A stretch of 64,000 nt of DNA from Bacteroidales bacterium M8 (GTDB lineage Bacteria > Bacteroidota > Bacteroidia > Bacteroidales > Muribaculaceae). How positions within the stretch are numbered: the stretch's first letter is position 1; each line of letters begins with the position of its first letter. Shown piece by piece: positions 7,905 to 16,909 of this stretch. Where the stretch lies: contig LUJS01000023.1 in NCBI GenBank assembly GCA_001689495.1, positions 62,001 through 126,000 on the forward strand, given 5' to 3'. Under the pieces are notes generated by a model. The model did not search any database. It saw only the letters and a list, made by a program, of their open reading frames with translations, and was not told where the DNA came from. The translations under genes and the position numbers were made by a program.

Positions 7905-9446
7905 TTATTCTTCGTCTGTTTCTTCGTACATGTTGTCGGTGAGCATGTTGGCCACCTTGCCCTTGATGCGCTCCATCCAAGCGCCGATCACGCTGGGCTT
8001 TGAGGGCTGGGGCGTGACGGTGGTCCCGGCGTGGGCAGGCACCGGCGCGGGCTTCTGTCCGGTGGCCGGAGTGGGCGTCACCGGCTGTGCGGCGGGCTGC
8101 GCTGCCGGCTGCTGTGCGGGTTGCTGCTGCACGGGCTGATTGTTCATCCTGTGGGGATACTGGTATCCCTGAGGCTGCTGGGGCTGCTGGGGGCGTATCG
8201 GTTCGGGCTGCTGCGAGGCCGGCACTGTCTGCTGATAGGTCTGCTGATAGGTCTGCTGCGAGGGCTGCTGCTGGACGGTCTGTCGGGGCAGCGTGGGCTG
8301 GGGGCTCAGGCACTCCTTGGCGCCGGTGCGCGCGGCCTCGGAGAGTATGGCGATGACGTCGACGGCGTCAGAGCTCTGGATGCGTCCGTCCAGTATGTGC
8401 ACGTTGTTGTCGGGATGGCCCATGCGCACCTTCATGCCGGGCAGAATCTGCTCGAGGCGCGTGTTGAGTCCGGCCAGACGCGATCCGCGGCCCACCAGTA
8501 TGATGCCGTCGGGGAGCTTGTCGGGGGTGAGTCCGGCATACTTGATCTGCTCGGCCACGTTGAGCAGTATCTCGCTGGCGCGGGCGCTGATATAGTTGTT
8601 CACGGCGGTCATGTCGGTGCTGTCGGCGGGGCGCAGCGAGTGCTGCTCGGCGCCGGGCACGGCGTTGCCGAACGCAATCTTGAGTTCTTCGGCACGCTCC
8701 TCGAGATAGTTGAGCGAGGTGATGTCGCGCGTGATGTTGCGCGATCCCATCGGCAGCACGGCCAGATGCACCAGCACGCCGTCCTTGTATATGGCCACCG
8801 TCGTCGTCTCGGAGCCCAGATCGACCAGCATGCAGCCCAGACGGCGCTCGTCAGACATGAGCACCAGATCGGCCTCGGCCAGCGGACGCACGAACATGTC
8901 GACCACCTGCAGCCCCAGACGCCCCTCGATGACCTCGGTGAGGTTCTTGAAGAGCTGGTTGCGGCAGCTCACCAGATTCAGGCGGGCCGTGATGAGCTGT
9001 CCGTACATGCCCACGGGGCGAGGGGTGGGTGCGTTGTCGACGCGCAGCTCGCGGGGCAGGGCCTTGATGACGATCCTGTCCGAGAGGGGGCGGTTGATGG
9101 CCTCCTCGGTGATGTCGTTGATTATTTCCTTGGTTATCTCCGTCTCGGTGGCAAACCGGCGTTCGATGTCGACACACTCAGACGACAGCGAGCGTCCGCC
9201 GATGCTCAGATACACCCTCTCGATCTTGCGCGGGGCCTCGCGCTGTTCGAGCCGGCTCACCACATTGCGCACGGCGGCGGCAGTCTCGACCACGTTGCGT
9301 ATGCAACCGTAGCGGACTATGTCAGAGATACGTTCCTCTTCGACAGCTTTGACGCTGAGGGCGCCCGAGGTGGGGTCGACCGTGCCGACGGCGCCCTTGA
9401 TTTTGCTGCTCCCTATCTCGAGAGCGATGATGGTTTTTTCTTCCAT
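7905..9446 (-). CDS. ftsA: Cell division protein FtsA
   Basis: FtsA is an actin-like ATPase that tethers FtsZ to the membrane. The phosphate-1 loop is ALEIGSSKIKGAVG near the N terminus, and MLVDLGSETTTVAIY gives the phosphate-2 motif. The adenosine motif is in GIILVGRGSRLAGL. From about residue 385 to 470 there is a Gln/Pro-rich linker with short repeats (QQTYQQTYQQT), visible also as a direct DNA repeat around 8228-8262. The C-terminal helix (IGAWMERIKGKVANML) is amphipathic and fits the membrane-targeting helix of FtsA, followed by an acidic tail. The 513-residue length is longer than E. coli FtsA (420) mainly because of the linker. It sits between ftsQ and ftsZ in the standard order. Confidence 0.97.
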   Translation of the reverse strand: MEEKTIIALEIGSSKIKGAVGTVDPTSGALSVKAVEEERISDIVRYGCIRNVVETAAAVRNVVSRLEQREAPRKIERVYLSIGGRSLSSECVDIERRFATETEITKEIINDITEEAINRPLSDRIVIKALPRELRVDNAPTPRPVGMYGQLITARLNLVSCRNQLFKNLTEVIEGRLGLQVVDMFVRPLAEADLVLMSDERRLGCMLVDLGSETTTVAIYKDGVLVHLAVLPMGSRNITRDITSLNYLEERAEELKIAFGNAVPGAEQHSLRPADSTDMTAVNNYISARASEILLNVAEQIKYAGLTPDKLPDGIILVGRGSRLAGLNTRLEQILPGMKVRMGHPDNNVHILDGRIQSSDAVDVIAILSEAARTGAKECLSPQPTLPRQTVQQQPSQQTYQQTYQQTVPASQQPEPIRPQQPQQPQGYQYPHRMNNQPVQQQPAQQPAAQPAAQPVTPTPATGQKPAPVPAHAGTTVTPQPSKPSVIGAWMERIKGKVANMLTDNMYEETDEE

Positions 9447-9473
9447 GGGTGGATATGGGTGGAGTGTGTGGTG

Positions 9474-10367
9474 TTAGACTTTCTTTTTGGGTATCGGGCG
9501 GTCCGAGTTGGCCTTGACGCCGGGCATGGCCTGTCCGGGAGCCACGCCGTCGCCCGCCAGCATGGCGTCTATGCTCACGGCCTCGTCCTCGTCAAAGTTG
9601 CGCACGGGCAGCTCGGGGGCCTTGCGGTGGCGCTTGGTGGCCACGAGCTGGCCGCGCCATTTCAGCGACAGGGTGTCGTATTTCTCCCAGCCCTGACTCA
9701 CCAGCACGCGCTGATAGAACTTCTGCAGCCTGTCGAACTTGAGGGGTATGTCGTCGAGATTGCCCAGATTGACCACATGCTCGCGTATGGCGGGCACGAT
9801 GATGATGTCGGTGGGGCTCTTGACCTCGATCATGGTGACGTATGTGTTCCACACCGAGTCCGAGGCGATATAGTCGAGCAGGGGCAGCAGGCTCAGTGGC
9901 GTGAACACCGTGTCGGTGGGGTCGAAGTGGCCCTTGATCAGGGGCACGTTCTTGCGGAATCGGGCTCCGGCCTTGACGCGCTTGCCAGAGCGGTTGACGT
10001 AATAGCTCTCGGGACCGTCGAACACGCGCGCCACGGGCACGATGGGCTTGACGCTGATGCGGATGGTGCCGTCGGTATAGCAGACCACCGAGGCGTCTTC
10101 CAGCTTGTCGAGCCCCAGCAGGTGGCGCCTCATCTTCTGCGTGTCTATGGCCGACAGGGGCACATCGCCCGCGCGCGACGGAAAGCTGTCGAGCTCGGAT
10201 GCGATCTCGTCGACGGTCACGAACCCTGCCGCGCCGGCGGTGGGCTCGACCTCGATCTCGACGCCGCGGCAGATGCGCATGTCAGACTCTCCGGCCGTGA
10301 CCGTGAGGGCCACGGCGAGATAGACCGCGAGTATCAGCGAGAATATTATGGTGAGGTATCTGGGCAT
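9474..10367 (-). CDS. ftsQ: Cell division protein FtsQ/DivIB
   Basis: FtsQ is a bitopic inner-membrane protein that connects early and late division proteins. One membrane segment lies at residues 5-25 (IIFSLILAVYLAVALTV). It is followed by a POTRA-like region (about 33-105) and a beta domain containing VARVFDGPESYYVNRSGKRV, which matches the FtsQ/DivIB family. The C terminus is basic (IPKKKV). I chose the ATG at 10367 (297 residues), because the longer frame from 10427 would read through the end of murC. The remaining spacing from the murC stop is 31 bases. Sequence conservation in this family is low; position between murC and ftsA strengthens the call. Confidence 0.93.
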   Translation of the reverse strand: MPRYLTIIFSLILAVYLAVALTVTAGESDMRICRGVEIEVEPTAGAAGFVTVDEIASELDSFPSRAGDVPLSAIDTQKMRRHLLGLDKLEDASVVCYTDGTIRISVKPIVPVARVFDGPESYYVNRSGKRVKAGARFRKNVPLIKGHFDPTDTVFTPLSLLPLLDYIASDSVWNTYVTMIEVKSPTDIIIVPAIREHVVNLGNLDDIPLKFDRLQKFYQRVLVSQGWEKYDTLSLKWRGQLVATKRHRKAPELPVRNFDEDEAVSIDAMLAGDGVAPGQAMPGVKANSDRPIPKKKV

Positions 10368-10398
10368 GGATGTCTTGAAATTGCGTATTGGAAGAATC

Positions 10399-11793
10399 TC
10401 AGTGCTCCTGACGGGCGTTCTCGACAATCTGCGGCAGCAGGGTGTTGATGTCGCCGGCTCCGACCGTCAAAAGTATGTCAAAGTTACGACTTTTCAGCGT
10501 TTCTACCAATTTTTCTTTGGCTATTAATGATTTATCCGCAGTTTTAACATCTTTGAATATCATCTCGGAGGTTACGCCGGGTATCGGCTCCTCGCGGGCG
10601 GGATAGATGGGGAGCAGCAACAGCTCGTCGGCGCCCGAGAGGGCATCGGCGAAGTTGGGGGCAAAGTCGCGCGTGCGCGAGTAGAGATGGGGCTGGAAGG
10701 CCACCGTGAGGCGGCGTCCGGGATAGAGGGCCTTGACCGAGGCTATCGACGAGCGCAGCTCCTCGGGGTGGTGGGCATAGTCGTCGATGACCACGCGACC
10801 CAGACCGTTGTCCTCCTTGAGCCACGTCTCGAAGCGGCGCTTGGTGCCCTGATATGTCGAGATGGCCTCGCGGATGGCCACGGGGTCGAACGCCTCGGTG
10901 CAGCACACGGCGGCCACGGCGGCCACGGCGTTCTCGATGTTGACCTCGACGGGCACGCCCAGATTGATGTTGCGGATGGTGCCGCGGGGGGTCACGATGT
11001 CGAAGGTGATGGTGCCCGGCGAGCGGCGGATGTAGGCGGCGTGGAAGTCGCCCGAGTCGCGCGAGTATGTCAGGACCCTGACGCCCTCCCTGACGCGGGG
11101 CTTGAGCTTGAGCCCCTCGTGTACTATCAGGGTGCCGCCGGGCTTGATGAGCTCGGTGAAGTGGGCGAAGCTCTCGAGATATGCCTCCTCGGTGCCGTAG
11201 ATGTCGAGGTGGTCGGGGTCGGTGGCGGTGATGACGGCCACGGTGGGGGTGAGGTGGTGGAACGAGCGGTCAAACTCGTCGGCCTCGATGACGCTGTATT
11301 GCGACGAGGGGGACAGCAGGAAGTTGCTGCCATAGTTCTTGAGCTCGCCGCCCAGAAATGCGTTGCACCCTGCGCCCGAGACGGTGAGTATGTGGGCCGC
11401 CATGCTCGATGTGGTGGTCTTGCCGTGGGTGCCGGCAAAGCAGAGTGCGAAGCTGCCGCGGGTCACTATGCCGAGCGCCTTGGCGCGCTTCATCAGCTCG
11501 AAGCCCCCGTCGCGGAAGTATCGCAGCACGGGCAGGTCGTCGGGCACGGCGGGGGTGTAGATGGCCGCCGTGGTCGAGGGGTCGCGATATGCCTCGGGGA
11601 TGCTGTCGGCCTCGGGGCTGAACGATATGTCGGCCCCCTCGGCGCGGAGTTCGTCGGTCAGCGCGGTGGCGGTGCGGTCATATCCGGCCACGTTGCGCCC
11701 CTTGCTGAGGAAATAGCGCTCGAGTGCGGCCATGCCTATGCCGCCGGCGCCGATGAAGTATAGGTTTGTGTATGCTGAGAAATCCTCGTTCAT
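10399..11793 (-). CDS. murC: UDP-N-acetylmuramate--L-alanine ligase MurC
   Basis: MurC adds L-Ala to UDP-MurNAc, the first step of the peptide stem. The Rossmann region starts with YFIGAGGIGMAALERYF. The ATP-binding loop is AGTHGKTTTSSMAAHIL, and the central domain has VIEADEFDRSFHHLTP. The C-terminal domain carries VIDDYAHHPEELRSSI. The start at 11793 overlaps the murG stop by the sequence ATGA, which implies translational coupling. A much longer open frame extends upstream through murG, but its N-terminal residues have no MurC character, so that start is rejected. The visible protein is 464 residues, normal for MurC. Confidence 0.98.
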   Translation of the reverse strand: MNEDFSAYTNLYFIGAGGIGMAALERYFLSKGRNVAGYDRTATALTDELRAEGADISFSPEADSIPEAYRDPSTTAAIYTPAVPDDLPVLRYFRDGGFELMKRAKALGIVTRGSFALCFAGTHGKTTTSSMAAHILTVSGAGCNAFLGGELKNYGSNFLLSPSSQYSVIEADEFDRSFHHLTPTVAVITATDPDHLDIYGTEEAYLESFAHFTELIKPGGTLIVHEGLKLKPRVREGVRVLTYSRDSGDFHAAYIRRSPGTITFDIVTPRGTIRNINLGVPVEVNIENAVAAVAAVCCTEAFDPVAIREAISTYQGTKRRFETWLKEDNGLGRVVIDDYAHHPEELRSSIASVKALYPGRRLTVAFQPHLYSRTRDFAPNFADALSGADELLLLPIYPAREEPIPGVTSEMIFKDVKTADKSLIAKEKLVETLKSRNFDILLTVGAGDINTLLPQIVENARQEH

Positions 11794-12890
11794 CTCTGTT
11801 TGTGATTTTCTATGATTTCTATGATGTGGTCTACGATGCGCTCGTCGGCGTCGTGCATGGCCATGAGGCTGATGTTCTGCTCGAGTTCGGCGCGCTCGGC
11901 CGGATCGCAGACAAGGTCGGCGAGGGCCTCGGGCAGTTCTGCCACGGCGTCGATGTCGAGTATCATCTTGGCGGCGCCGCGTTGTGACAGAGCCTCGGCG
12001 TTGTGGCGCTGGTGGTCTTCGGCCACGTTGGGCGAGGGTATGAGGATGGCGGCCTTGCCGAGATTCTGCAGTTCGGAGATGGTGCCGGCTCCGGCGCGGG
12101 CCACGACGATGTCGGCGGCGCGATAGGCCAGATCCATGCGGTTGATGAAGACCTCGGCCTTCATGCCGGTGTGCCCCTCGGTCATCGGGCCGAACGTGTC
12201 GGCGCCATATCGTCCGGTCTGCCACAGCAGCGAGACGGCGTTGGCCTCGAGCATGTCGAGCGAGTTGGCCACGGCCTGATTGAGGGTGCGCGCGCCCAGA
12301 CTGCCGCCGGTGGCGAACACGAGGAGCCTGTCGGGGTCGAACCCGAGCTCCTTCTTGGCCTCGGCGCGCGTCAGGGTGCATTGCTCGAGCTCCTTGCGCA
12401 TGGGGTTGCCGGTCTTGACTATCTTCTCGGCCGGAAAGTAGCGCTCGGTGCCGTCGTATGCCACGCAGATGCGGTCGGCCTTGCGGGCCAGCAGCTTGTT
12501 GGTGACGCCGGGATATGAGTTCTGCTCCTGAAGCAGGGTGGGGATGCCGCGTCGCTGGGCCTCCTTGAGCACCGGCCCCGAGGCATAGCCGCCGACGCCG
12601 ATGGCGATGTCGGGGCGGAAGTCGCGCACGATGCGGCGCGCCCTGAACAGCGACTTGAGCAGCTTCCACACCACGGGGATGTTGCGCCACAGGCGCTTGC
12701 GGTCGAATCCGGCCACCGGCAGGCCCACTATGTCGTAGCCTGCGGCGGGGACCTTCTCCATCTCCATGCGTCCCTCGGCGCCGACAAAGAGTATCTCGGC
12801 GTCGGGACAGCGCCTGCGCACGGCGCCTGCTATCGAGAGGGCGGGGAATATGTGGCCTCCGGTGCCTCCGCCCGAAATCAGTATTTTCAT
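11790..12890 (-). CDS. murG: UDP-N-acetylglucosamine transferase MurG
   Basis: MurG makes lipid II by transferring GlcNAc to lipid I at the inner face of the membrane. The N-terminal loop is ISGGGTGGHIFPALSIA, and a second glycine-rich loop is in IGVGGYASGP. Further family motifs are LLQEQNSYPGVTNK, FATGGSLGARTLN and ARAGAGTISEL. It has 366 residues. The start ATG at 12890 overlaps the ftsW stop by ATGA, and the stop overlaps murC by the same four bases. The three genes ftsW, murG and murC therefore form a translationally coupled chain. Confidence 0.98.
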   Translation of the reverse strand: MKILISGGGTGGHIFPALSIAGAVRRRCPDAEILFVGAEGRMEMEKVPAAGYDIVGLPVAGFDRKRLWRNIPVVWKLLKSLFRARRIVRDFRPDIAIGVGGYASGPVLKEAQRRGIPTLLQEQNSYPGVTNKLLARKADRICVAYDGTERYFPAEKIVKTGNPMRKELEQCTLTRAEAKKELGFDPDRLLVFATGGSLGARTLNQAVANSLDMLEANAVSLLWQTGRYGADTFGPMTEGHTGMKAEVFINRMDLAYRAADIVVARAGAGTISELQNLGKAAILIPSPNVAEDHQRHNAEALSQRGAAKMILDIDAVAELPEALADLVCDPAERAELEQNISLMAMHDADERIVDHIIEIIENHKQR

Positions 12891-14224
12891 AACTGCATTT
12901 TGTTTTGGCCGTTGAGCGATTCGGGCAGAGCCTCGATCTCGTCCTGTATGTCCTGTTTCTTGTTGGCTTTGCGCGTGGCCGTGCGGCTCACCGACAGCAT
13001 TATGCCGAATGCGATGCACGTCACTATGATCGATGTGCCGCCTTTGGATATGAGCGGCAGCGGCTGGCCCGACACGGGGAACACGCCCGAGACGATGCCC
13101 ATGTGGAACAGTGCCTGAAAGGCTATCATCACGGCCATGCCCATGACCAGCAGGGCCGGATAGGTGACCGAGCAGCGCGAGGCTATGCTGGCGGCTCGTC
13201 CCAGCAGCCACAGATAGAGCAGCAGCACGGCGATGCCGCCGATGAGGCCGAGCTCCTCGATGACGATGGCATATATGTAGTCGGAGAATGCCAGCGGCAG
13301 GCGGGCGGCCTCGCGCGAGTTGCCGGGGCCGACGCCGGTGATGCCGCCGTGGGCCTGTGCCACATAGCTCAGCACCTCCTGACGGTTGTCGCCGGTGGCG
13401 GGGAGCTCCCATTTGGGCACCGAGTCGGAGCTGTGGCGCTCGAGGCGCGCCATCCACGTGATGATGCGCGACTTATGCTTAACCTCTTCCTCGCCCTCGA
13501 CCACGAGCTCGGGGTGCAGGCGGCGCTGCTCCTCGGCCTCCTTGTAGGGGATGTATTCGGTGACGTAGAGATATGCGAACAGGCCGCCCCCCACCACTAT
13601 GAAGACCAGTGCCGAGTAGATGATGTGGGTGAACTTGACGCCACCTATCAGCATCATCGAGGCGGTGATGGCCACGAGCAGCATGGTGTTGGTGAGGCCC
13701 TGAGTGGCCAGCAGAGCGCAGAAGAACATCAGCACCACGCAGCACAGTATCATGCCCTTGGCGGTGATGCCCACCCCCTTGGGGTTCTGGTTGAGGGTCA
13801 TGATGAGGGCCACGAGCAGTACGGCCGAGAGCTTGACCATCTCGGCCGGGAATATGCCTATGCCCAATATGGTCAGCGAGCGCCGGGCGCCGTTGATGTA
13901 GTCGCCGAAAAACATCACGTATATCATCAGTCCGGCGCTGATGGCGGCGAAGACCAGCGTGAAGATGGCAAAGTCGCTATAGTGGCGCTTGGAGAGGAGC
14001 CACACCACGAAGAGGCCTCCGGCCAGCATGACCAGATGGCGCAGTATGGGGCCCATGACGCCGATGGCCGAGGCGGCCACCTCGCGCGACGAGGCGCTGT
14101 ATAGCTCGATGACCGAGACCAGACAGAGGGCTATGACAATGCCCCAGATGTGCTTGTCGGCTCCGGCCACGGCCTTGGGCTTGGCGGTGCCGGTTGCAAT
14201 GGGTGTTACGGTTGCGGATTCCAT
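12887..14224 (-). CDS. ftsW: SEDS peptidoglycan polymerase FtsW
   Basis: FtsW polymerises septal glycan strands from lipid II together with the penicillin-binding protein FtsI. The 445-residue protein has about ten hydrophobic segments. Family motifs include INGARRSLTILGIGIFPAE in the middle and the C-terminal SGQPLPLISKGGTSI. A periplasmic stretch of about 60 residues between them (VTEYIPYKEAEE to MARLERHSSDSV) is charged and contains the loop that in SEDS proteins precedes the QSxxAxGSGG-like region, here YVAQAHGGITGVGPGNS. It lies between murD and murG. The N terminus (MESATVTPIATG) is cytosolic and polar. Confidence 0.96.
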   Translation of the reverse strand: MESATVTPIATGTAKPKAVAGADKHIWGIVIALCLVSVIELYSASSREVAASAIGVMGPILRHLVMLAGGLFVVWLLSKRHYSDFAIFTLVFAAISAGLMIYVMFFGDYINGARRSLTILGIGIFPAEMVKLSAVLLVALIMTLNQNPKGVGITAKGMILCCVVLMFFCALLATQGLTNTMLLVAITASMMLIGGVKFTHIIYSALVFIVVGGGLFAYLYVTEYIPYKEAEEQRRLHPELVVEGEEEVKHKSRIITWMARLERHSSDSVPKWELPATGDNRQEVLSYVAQAHGGITGVGPGNSREAARLPLAFSDYIYAIVIEELGLIGGIAVLLLYLWLLGRAASIASRCSVTYPALLVMGMAVMIAFQALFHMGIVSGVFPVSGQPLPLISKGGTSIIVTCIAFGIMLSVSRTATRKANKKQDIQDEIEALPESLNGQNKMQL

Positions 14225-14255
14225 GAGGGAGAATCAGGGGTGATGAGGGTTTGGT

Positions 14256-15602
14256 TTACTTCTTCAGCTTTGCCACTCGGTCCTTGAACTGGCGGCCGCG
14301 GTCCTCGTAGCTCTTGAAGAGGTCGAAGCTGGCGCAGCAGGGCGAGAGCAGCACGGTGTCGCCCGACTTGGCGATGGAGGCGCAGGTGGCGACGGACTCG
14401 TCGATCGAGTGCGTGTCGTGCAGCTCGACGCCGTGGGGCCCGAAGAAGTCGAGCAGCTTGGTGTTGTCCTTGCCCATGCACACGACGGCCTTGACCTTCT
14501 CCTTGACCAGCGGGAGTATCTCGTTATAGTCGTTGCCCTTGTCCTTGCCGCCGAGGATGAGGATGACGTCGCGGGGCATGGACTCGAGCGCATACCACGT
14601 CGAGTTGACGTTGGTGGCCTTCGAGTCGTTGATGTATCGCACGCCGTCTATGGTGCCGCAGGGCTCGAGACGGTGCTCGACCCCCTCGAAGTTGCTCAGG
14701 GCCTTGCGTATCTCCTCCTTGTCGATGTCCATGATGCACCCCGAGAGGGCGGCGGCCATCGAGTTGTAGAGGTTGTGCAGGCCGTTGAGCGAGAGGTCGG
14801 CTCTGGGCATGCGCATCTTCTCGGCGGGGGTGTCTATGCAGATTACCCCCTCGTCGTCGACCCATGCGGCGGTCTTGTCGTCCTCGCGCGTCTCGCCGAA
14901 GGGATAGAGGCGGGCCTCGGTGACGATGCGCTCGAGCTGGCGGCGTATCACGGGGTCGTCCTGCCAGTAGATGAATGCGTCGCGGGGGGTGAGGTTGTTG
15001 AGTATGCGGAACTTGGCGTTGATGTAGTTTTGCATCTTATAGTCGTAGCGGTCAAGGTGATCGGGCGTGATGTTGAGTATCACGGCGATATTGGCGTGGA
15101 AGTCGTACATGTTCTCGAGCTGGAAACTCGAGAGCTCTATGACATATACTTCGTGAGGGTCGCGGGCCACCTGCAGGGCGAGGCTCTTGCCGACGTTGCC
15201 GGCCAGACCTGCGTCAATGCCGGCCGAGACCAGCATGTGGTGGGTGAGCAGCGTCGTAGTGGTCTTGCCGTTGCTCCCGGTGATGCAGACCATGCGGGCG
15301 TCGGTATAGCGTCCGGCAAGCTCGATCTCGGAGATGACGGGTATCCCTTTCTCGACGACGGCCTTCACGACGGGTGCCGTGGGGGGTATGCCGGGGCTCT
15401 TGACCACCTCGGTGGCCTCGAGGATGCGGTTCATGGTGTGGCCTCCTTCCTCCCACTCGATGCCCTCGCTGTCGAGTGTCTCTTTATATCGTTCGGGTAT
15501 GGTGCCGAAGTCGGAGAGGAAGACGTTCCACCCCTTGTCTTTGCCGAGGATGGCGGCTCCGACACCGCTCTCTCCACCGCCGAGTATGACGAGATTCTTC
15601 AT
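14256..15602 (-). CDS. murD: UDP-N-acetylmuramoylalanine--D-glutamate ligase MurD
   Basis: MurD adds D-Glu to UDP-MurNAc-L-Ala. The N-terminal nucleotide-binding loop is VILGGGESGVGAAILGKDKG. The ATP loop is ITGSNGKTTTTLLTHHML near residue 110. The conserved NITPDHLDRYDY region and the C-terminal VEHRLEPCGTIDGVRYINDSK plus LGGKDKGNDY are present. Catalytic lysine carbamylation would occur in the central domain as in the family. The 448-residue length is normal. It is preceded by mraY with a 13-base gap and followed by ftsW with a 31-base gap. Confidence 0.98.
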   Translation of the reverse strand: MKNLVILGGGESGVGAAILGKDKGWNVFLSDFGTIPERYKETLDSEGIEWEEGGHTMNRILEATEVVKSPGIPPTAPVVKAVVEKGIPVISEIELAGRYTDARMVCITGSNGKTTTTLLTHHMLVSAGIDAGLAGNVGKSLALQVARDPHEVYVIELSSFQLENMYDFHANIAVILNITPDHLDRYDYKMQNYINAKFRILNNLTPRDAFIYWQDDPVIRRQLERIVTEARLYPFGETREDDKTAAWVDDEGVICIDTPAEKMRMPRADLSLNGLHNLYNSMAAALSGCIMDIDKEEIRKALSNFEGVEHRLEPCGTIDGVRYINDSKATNVNSTWYALESMPRDVILILGGKDKGNDYNEILPLVKEKVKAVVCMGKDNTKLLDFFGPHGVELHDTHSIDESVATCASIAKSGDTVLLSPCCASFDLFKSYEDRGRQFKDRVAKLKK

Positions 15603-15615
15603 TATTTATGGTTCC

Positions 15616-16875
15616 TTATCGTATCTTGAGTGTTATGAATGTGAGTACTGCGAGGAAGATGCCGATGATCCAGAAGCGGGTGACGATCTTGGGCTCGGGG
15701 AGGGGCATACGGGGAAACTTGATGACCGACTCGATGCCCTCTTTCTGGAAGTGGTGGTGCAGCGGGGCCATCTTGAACAGACGGTGCCCCTGACCGAACT
15801 TGCGCTTGGAGTACTTGAAGTATGCCACCTGCATCATCACCGAGATGTCCTCGACAAAGAATATGGCGCAGAGCAGGGGTATCAGCAGCTCCTTGTGTAT
15901 CAGTATGGCGAAGACGGCGATGATGCCGCCGATGGTCAGCGACCCGGTGTCGCCCATGAATACCTGTGCCGGATAGGCGTTGTACCACAGGAAGCCGATG
16001 AGGGCTCCGATGAACGCCGACATGAACACCACGAGCTCGCTCGAGCCGGGTATGTACATGATGTCGAGATAGGTCGAGTATATGACGTTGCCGCCCAGAT
16101 AGGCCATGATGGCCAGCGCGGCGCAGATGATGGCGCTGACGCCGGCGCAGAGGCCGTCGAGGCCGTCGGTGAGGTTGGCGCCGTTGCTGGTGGCGGCCAC
16201 GGCCACGATGACCACGATGATGAACACTATCCAGCCGCCGGTCTGTGCGTGGCGGCCCATCCATCCGGTCAGCGACGCATAGTCAAAGTTGTTGTCCTTG
16301 ACAAAGGGGATGGTGGTCTGGGTGGACTTGACGTTGGCCGCGGGCGTCTCGATGATGGTCTCGACCACGGGGTCGGAGGTGGTGTAGGTGCGCACCTGAC
16401 GCTGGGTGATGTCGGGGCTGAGATACATGGTCAGGCCGACAAGCAGGCCGAGGCCCACCTGTCCGTAGATCTTGAACTTGCCCTTCATGCCATCCTTGTT
16501 CTTGTACTTGAACTTCAGGTAGTCGTCGAGAAATCCGATTGTGCCGAGCCAGAGTGTCGACACCAGCAGCAGTATCATGTATATGTTGCCGAGGTCGCCG
16601 ACGAGCAGGCAGGGCACGACGAGCGAGATGATGATGATGATGCCGCCCATGGTGGGGGTGCCGGTCTTCTTCATCTGTCCCTCGAGGCCCAGATTGCGCA
16701 CGGTCTCGCCGATCTGCATCAGCTGCAGGCGGTTGATGATGCGGCGTCCGATGACGGTGGATATGAACAGCGACAGCAGGGCGGCCGCCACCGAGCGCAC
16801 GGTGATGTAGCTCATCAGTCGCGCGCCGGGAAAGTGTCCTCCCTGTTGCAGATAGTCGAATAGCCAGTATAGCAT
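15616..16875 (-). CDS. mraY: Phospho-N-acetylmuramoyl-pentapeptide transferase MraY
   Basis: MraY makes lipid I by joining phospho-MurNAc-pentapeptide to undecaprenyl phosphate. It is a polytopic inner-membrane enzyme of about ten segments. The family motifs are MKKTGTPTMGGIIII near residue 68, the aspartates of FLDDYLKFKYKNKDG, the NLTDGLDGLCAGV region and FMGDTGSLTIGG. At 419 residues it is about 60 residues longer than E. coli MraY. The extra part is a Thr/Val-rich external loop between residues about 155 and 215 (VRTYTTSDPVVETIIETP onward). A similar insertion is, as far as I know, common in Bacteroidota MraY. It lies between murE and murD. Confidence 0.97.
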   Translation of the reverse strand: MLYWLFDYLQQGGHFPGARLMSYITVRSVAAALLSLFISTVIGRRIINRLQLMQIGETVRNLGLEGQMKKTGTPTMGGIIIIISLVVPCLLVGDLGNIYMILLLVSTLWLGTIGFLDDYLKFKYKNKDGMKGKFKIYGQVGLGLLVGLTMYLSPDITQRQVRTYTTSDPVVETIIETPAANVKSTQTTIPFVKDNNFDYASLTGWMGRHAQTGGWIVFIIVVIVAVAATSNGANLTDGLDGLCAGVSAIICAALAIMAYLGGNVIYSTYLDIMYIPGSSELVVFMSAFIGALIGFLWYNAYPAQVFMGDTGSLTIGGIIAVFAILIHKELLIPLLCAIFFVEDISVMMQVAYFKYSKRKFGQGHRLFKMAPLHHHFQKEGIESVIKFPRMPLPEPKIVTRFWIIGIFLAVLTFITLKIR

Positions 16876-16909
16876 TGTCTGATGGTGTGTCGGATAAGTC
16901 TAATGGTGT

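Noticed and set aside
8031..10448. 805-codon plus-strand frame antisense to ftsA and ftsQ
   Set aside because: Spans two well-supported genes on the other strand and has no protein-family features.
10399..12690. 763-residue reading frame with MurC at its C terminus
   Set aside because: The N-terminal 300 residues are an off-frame reading of murG. MurC starts at 11793 with an ATGA overlap.
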